This document shows, in pieces, positions 6,391-7,784 of a stretch of DNA of 7,784 bases. The translations under genes and the position numbers were made by a program. Source of the stretch: Candidatus Culexmicrobium profundum (GTDB taxonomy: Archaea > Thermoproteota > Methanomethylicia > Culexarchaeales > Culexmicrobiaceae); NCBI GenBank assembly GCA_025061245.1, contig JANZKD010000077.1, forward strand, positions 1-7,784, in the 5' to 3' direction. Under the pieces are notes generated by a model that saw nothing but the letters and a program-made list of their open reading frames with translations, was not told where the DNA came from and did no database searches. Numbering within the stretch: position 1 is the first letter of the stretch; the number at the start of each line of letters is the position of its first letter.

Positions 6391-6416
6391 ACTAGACTAG
6401 AAACACTATAAAGACC

Positions 6417-6426
6417 ATAAATAATT
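6417..6426 (-). promoter_or_regulatory. Candidate TATA box of the DUF1512 operon
   Basis: Reading AATTATTTAT on the minus strand, it lies in the AT-rich stretch directly behind the 5S rRNA 3' end. The predicted start, near 6396, precedes the Shine-Dalgarno at 6385-6390. An alternative CTTTATAGT at 6406-6414 would start inside that Shine-Dalgarno and is less likely. Confidence 0.4.
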
Positions 6427-6429
6427 TTT

Positions 6430-6449
6430 GTTCAAGAATTTAATAAAAT
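6430..6449 (-). terminator. T-rich 3' flank of the 5S rRNA gene
   Basis: Directly after the 5S terminal stem, the minus strand reads ATTTTATTAAATTCTTGAAC. T-runs without a hairpin are the usual archaeal transcription end signal, so this probably ends the 5S transcript before the DUF1512 operon begins. Confidence 0.4.
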
Positions 6450-6582
6450 GAGTACACCGCCAGCACGCCTCTTTCCCGGTGCCTCTCGGACACCAGTACT
6501 CGAGCACGCGGCAGTGGACTTGACTTCCGGGTTCGGAATGAGACCGGGTATTTCTCCACTGCCTATGGCCGGCGGTGTACTC
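6450..6582 (-). rRNA. 5S ribosomal RNA
   Basis: The minus strand carries the 5S hallmark CATTCCGAACCCGGAAGTCA in the loop B/C region, followed by the expected 3' half with CCGAGAGGCACCGGGAA. The ends pair perfectly: GAGTACACCGCC at the 5' end with GGCGGTGTACTC at the 3' end (12 bp, plus two further A-T pairs outside, so 6448-6461 pairs with 6571-6584). The resulting length of about 133 nt is slightly longer than usual because the terminal helix is extended, so the mature ends may lie a few bases inside. No 16S or 23S sequence is near. The gene has its own TATA box at the correct distance, so it is a separate transcription unit, as in many crenarchaea. Confidence 0.96.
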
Positions 6583-6602
6583 ATAGTAAATAATACAAAG
6601 GG

Positions 6603-6612
6603 TAAATAAATT
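6603..6612 (-). promoter_or_regulatory. TATA box of the 5S rRNA gene
   Basis: The minus strand reads AATTTATTTA, preceded by purine-rich GAGAAGAA, a good BRE-like context. From its centre to the 5' G of the 5S terminal stem (6582) is about 26 nt, the standard archaeal distance, which supports both this element and the 5' end chosen for the RNA. Confidence 0.65.
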
Positions 6613-6650
6613 TTCTTCTCTCAAAAAATCATTAACCATAGAACAAGATA

Positions 6651-6660
6651 AATTTAATAA
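6651..6660 (+). promoter_or_regulatory. Candidate TATA box of tRNA-Met
   Basis: AATTTAATAA lies about 37 nt before the first base of the tRNA-Met. A start about 26 nt from its centre would be near 6682, leaving a 5' leader of about 11 nt for RNase P to remove. A small palindrome, AGAGTTACTCT (6661-6671), follows it; I attach no function to that. Confidence 0.5.
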
Positions 6661-6692
6661 AGAGTTACTCTAAGGCATTTTCAGAAAGCAGA

Positions 6693-6799
6693 GCCGGGGT
6701 CGCCTAGCCTGGCCTAGGGCGCCGGACTCATAATCTCTCATAAGTAATTGGGGCAGAGATGAATTCCGGTTTCCGCGGGTTCGAATCCCGCCCCCGGCA
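6693..6799 (+). tRNA. Elongator tRNA-Met (CAT), intron-containing
   Basis: Cloverleaf, in order: acceptor GCCGGGG (6693-6699) with CCCCGGC (6792-6798), D arm GCCT/GGGC (6702-6705, 6717-6720), anticodon stem CCGGA/TCCGG (6722-6726, 6765-6769), T arm GCGGG-TTCGAAT-CCCGC (6775-6791) and discriminator A (6799). The anticodon CAT is at 6729-6731. A 31-nt insert separates the loop from the 3' stem strand; its removal gives the canonical loop CTCATAA. A G1-C72 pair and the absence of three G-C pairs at the base of the anticodon stem argue for elongator rather than initiator Met. A tRNA-Ile with a modified CAT anticodon is less likely, judging by the overall sequence. CCA is not encoded. The RNA supplies Met during elongation. 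Confidence 0.93.
6734..6764 (+). other. tRNA-Met intron (31 nt, archaeal splicing-endonuclease type)
   Basis: The insert lies in the anticodon loop. TCAT (6728-6731) can pair with ATGA (6759-6762) as the central helix, and CTCT (6735-6738) with AGAG (6755-6758) as the intron helix. The three-base bulge AAT (6732-6734) between them fits the 5' side of a bulge-helix-bulge motif. On the 3' side only A6763 and T6764 stand opposite unpaired C6727, so the motif is relaxed. Cutting after the second bulge base gives an exon end at 6733 and loop CTCATAA. Boundaries shifted by one base (6733-6763) are also possible. Confidence 0.75.
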
Positions 6800-6880
6800 C
6801 TATGCTATAATTCGTGTGATTATAGTGATTTTGAAATATTGAAATCAAGAAGAATATCAAGATTCTCTTAATTATGTTAG
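6800..6880. other. Gap between convergent tRNA genes with weak hairpins
   Basis: The gap contains CTATAAT/ATTATAG (6805-6811 with 6819-6825, 7 bp, seven-base loop), followed by GATTTTG, and AGAAT/ATTCT (6851-6855 with 6862-6866), which on the minus strand is followed by T-rich sequence. These could help end the tRNA-Met and tRNA-Cys transcripts respectively, but the stems are AT-only or short and no long T-run follows. No gene is visible. Confidence 0.3.
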
Positions 6881-6952
6881 AGCCGGGGAGGGGATTTGAA
6901 CCCCTGTAAAGCGGATCTGCAGTCCGCCGCCTAACCACTTGGCTACCCCGGC
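6881..6952 (-). tRNA. tRNA-Cys (GCA)
   Basis: A complete 72-nt cloverleaf on the minus strand. It has acceptor GCCGGGG/CCCCGGC, D arm GCC/GGC with loop AAGTGGTTA, anticodon stem GCGGA/TCCGC with loop CTGCAGA (anticodon GCA at 6918-6920), and T arm AGGGG-TTCAAAT-CCCCT. The discriminator is U, as expected for cysteine. CCA is not encoded, and there is no intron. It lies only 16 nt behind the L10e stop codon on the same strand. A TATA-like GTTATAAATATT overlaps that stop codon, so either its own promoter or read-through from L10e could supply transcripts. Confidence 0.96.
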
Positions 6953-6963
6953 TCTTGGAGATT

Positions 6964-6976
6964 AATATTTATAACT
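6964..6976 (-). promoter_or_regulatory. Candidate TATA box of tRNA-Cys overlapping the L10e stop codon
   Basis: The minus strand reads GTTATAAATATTA across the TAA stop of the L10e gene (6969-6971). The distance from its centre to the first tRNA base is about 18-20 nt, somewhat shorter than the usual 25, so a start near or just inside the tRNA would be expected if it is used. Evidence is limited to base pattern. Confidence 0.35.
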
Positions 6977-7484
6977 GTTGAGGAGTTAAATATTCGATTA
7001 CTATCTTTGTTGGAACAGATATTTTTGATGAAGCAACTTTTAATGCTCTTTTTGCTCTTTCAATGTATTCAGGTTTTGTACGTATTAAAATTATTGTTTG
7101 ACCGGAAGTTACCCTTGCAGCTGTTCCAATTGGTTTTCCAAATGCAAGTCGCATACCATCTTGTAGACGGTCTGCACCTGCGAAGGCCATCATTTTATTT
7201 TCTCTGAGAACGTGGTGAGGATAAGTCTTAATTTTTAGGTGATAATTACTTCTTCCAATTGCTTCCATAATCTTGTTGGCTGAAATACGTGCTGCTTCCA
7301 ATGCATTATGTCTGATTTGCCCTATTTCTTTGGATACAAGCTTTATATGTACTGGAAAGTCTCCACGTGGATTACCCATATCAAAACGGGCAATTTTTGG
7401 CGGAGGAACACCACTAATATATTCTCGTCTAGTATATGGTGGCCCACTTATATGTCTATAGCATCTTCCAGGTCTTAATGGCAT
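6969..7484 (-). CDS. rpl10e: Large-subunit ribosomal protein uL16 (archaeal L10e)
   Basis: The 171-residue product starts MPLRPGRCYRHISGPPYTRREYI, with the characteristic L10e N-terminus. It continues with the ARFDMGNPRGDFPVHIKLVS segment and the motif YPHHVLRENKMMAFAGADRLQDGMRLAFGKP (around residues 88-118) that defines the archaeal/eukaryotic branch of L16. The protein binds 23S rRNA near the central protuberance and peptidyl-transferase/A-site region and is needed for late assembly of the 50S subunit. Length is normal for the family. The ATG at 7484 has a strong GGAGG ribosome-binding site at 7491-7495. A TATA-like CTTAAATAA at 7521-7529 would start the transcript near 7499, so the gene is probably transcribed separately from the methyltransferase gene upstream. 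tRNA-Cys follows 16 nt downstream on the same strand. Confidence 0.97.
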   Translation of the reverse strand: MPLRPGRCYRHISGPPYTRREYISGVPPPKIARFDMGNPRGDFPVHIKLVSKEIGQIRHNALEAARISANKIMEAIGRSNYHLKIKTYPHHVLRENKMMAFAGADRLQDGMRLAFGKPIGTAARVTSGQTIILIRTKPEYIERAKRALKVASSKISVPTKIVIEYLTPQQL

Positions 7485-7520
7485 TTTGACCCTCCTTCGC
7501 CTAGTGGATTTAGCATAGCA

Positions 7521-7529
7521 TTATTTAAG
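7521..7529 (-). promoter_or_regulatory. Candidate TATA box of the L10e gene
   Basis: CTTAAATAA on the minus strand lies in the 59-bp gap between the methyltransferase stop codon and the L10e start. A start near 7499 would leave a 15-nt leader containing the GGAGG ribosome-binding site. Confidence 0.45.
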
Positions 7530-7543
7530 GCTTTCTGAGAGAT

Positions 7544-7784
7544 TTAAGGAAGCTCTAGGAAAATCATACTAGTCTTTAATTTACCATGCCATATAATTTT
7601 CTCTTTCTTTAATATATATCCTAAATTTTTCGCAATATTCTTTAGTAGAGAAGACTCTGTAGTTAGAAGTGTTAGTAAATTATTTTCGCTTAAAACATTT
7701 TTGGAGGATTTAAGGAATTTTTGATATAATGTTTTTATAAAGGCTTTTCTACCTATTCTCATTCCATATGGAAGGTTTGATATT
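7544..7784 (-). CDS. THUMP/Trm14-type tRNA guanine-N2 methyltransferase, C-terminal part
   Basis: The open frame runs off the right edge; the ATG at 7762 is internal, not the start. Read from the edge it gives ISNLPYGMRIGRKAFIKTLY. SNLPYGMRIG matches the catalytic motif IV (N/D-x-P-Y-G-x-R) of the THUMP-associated methyltransferases. The helix that follows (LYQKFLKSSKNVL), a strand (NLLTLLTTE), and the final IIWHGKLKTSMIFLELP also fit the end of a Rossmann-fold methyltransferase. The NLPYG form is closest to the Trm14/THUMPD3 branch (m2G6 in tRNA), but Trm-G10 enzymes share the fold, so the modified base is uncertain. Only about 80 residues of an expected 340-380 are present; the THUMP domain and SAM-binding motif I lie outside. 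Its neighbours (L10e, tRNA-Cys) fit a translation role. Confidence 0.75.
   Translation of the reverse strand, partial: ISNLPYGMRIGRKAFIKTLYQKFLKSSKNVLSENNLLTLLTTESSLLKNIAKNLGYILKKEKIIWHGKLKTSMIFLELP

Noticed and set aside
6406..6639. Minus-strand reading frame of 77 codons
   Set aside because: It lies across the 5S rRNA gene on the same strand; the sequence shows 5S signatures and paired ends, so it is not a protein gene.
6738..6938. Minus-strand reading frame of 66 codons with a GAGFEPAE-type end
   Set aside because: It crosses tRNA-Cys and the antisense of tRNA-Met. The GAGFEP motif is the familiar false translation of a tRNA T-arm region.
7544..7762. ATG at 7762 as start of a small complete protein
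   Set aside because: The frame is open to the window edge and the codons before this ATG encode ISNLPYG, part of a methyltransferase catalytic motif, so the ATG is internal.
1..7784. CRISPR arrays, insertion sequences, attachment sites or C/D-box sRNA genes
   Set aside because: No repeated spacers, terminal inverted repeats with a transposase, or tRNA-end duplications were found. TGATGA-like boxes seen near 2468, 2634 and 748 lie inside protein genes and lack a convincing partner box set.

Overview
The window is from an archaeon, most likely a thermophilic member of the Thermoproteota (Crenarchaeota in the broad sense). The evidence is a thermosome, a Clp1-type RNA 5'-kinase, a RadA-paralogue ATPase, the archaeal lipid enzyme CarS, a DUF1512 protein, ribosomal protein L10e (uL16), a free-standing 5S rRNA gene and an intron-split tRNA-Met with no encoded CCA. 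The protein genes are AT-rich while the structural RNAs are very GC-rich, which is typical of thermophiles with AT-rich genomes. I cannot fix the order from this sequence.

Layout, left to right. Positions 1-335 (minus): N-terminal part of a thermosome subunit with its own TATA box. Positions 427-2371 (minus): a two-gene unit, an uncharacterised RuvC/YqgF-like protein followed, with a 20-bp overlap, by the Clp1-like polynucleotide kinase. Positions 2413-3583 (plus): a divergent pair, RadA-paralogue ATPase then CarS, overlapping by 11 bp. One TATATATA element near 2396 appears to serve both directions. Positions 3601-4020 (minus) and 4107-4856 (plus): two unrecognised genes facing away from each other, one a three-helix membrane protein and one soluble. 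Positions 4846-6373 (minus): DUF1512 membrane-anchored protein followed by a small membrane protein with a C-terminal zinc ribbon, tightly coupled. Positions 6450-6952: 5S rRNA (minus), elongator tRNA-Met with a 31-nt intron (plus) and tRNA-Cys (minus). Positions 6969-7484 (minus): L10e. Positions 7544-7784 (minus): C-terminal end of a THUMP/Trm14-type tRNA methyltransferase.

Much of the window concerns RNA and translation: RNA end-healing kinase, tRNAs, 5S rRNA, uL16 and a probable tRNA methyltransferase. Membrane functions (CarS, DUF1512 pair, three-helix protein) sit in the middle. Genes are tightly packed, with strong Shine-Dalgarno sequences for internal genes of operons and short or absent leaders where a TATA box is visible. 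I see no mobile element, CRISPR array or sign of a recent island. The most interesting points are the pairing of a YqgF-like nuclease-fold protein with the RNA kinase, the DUF1512/zinc-ribbon pair with an out-of-frame mini-ORF over its start, the shared divergent promoters, and the imperfect splice motif of the tRNA-Met intron.
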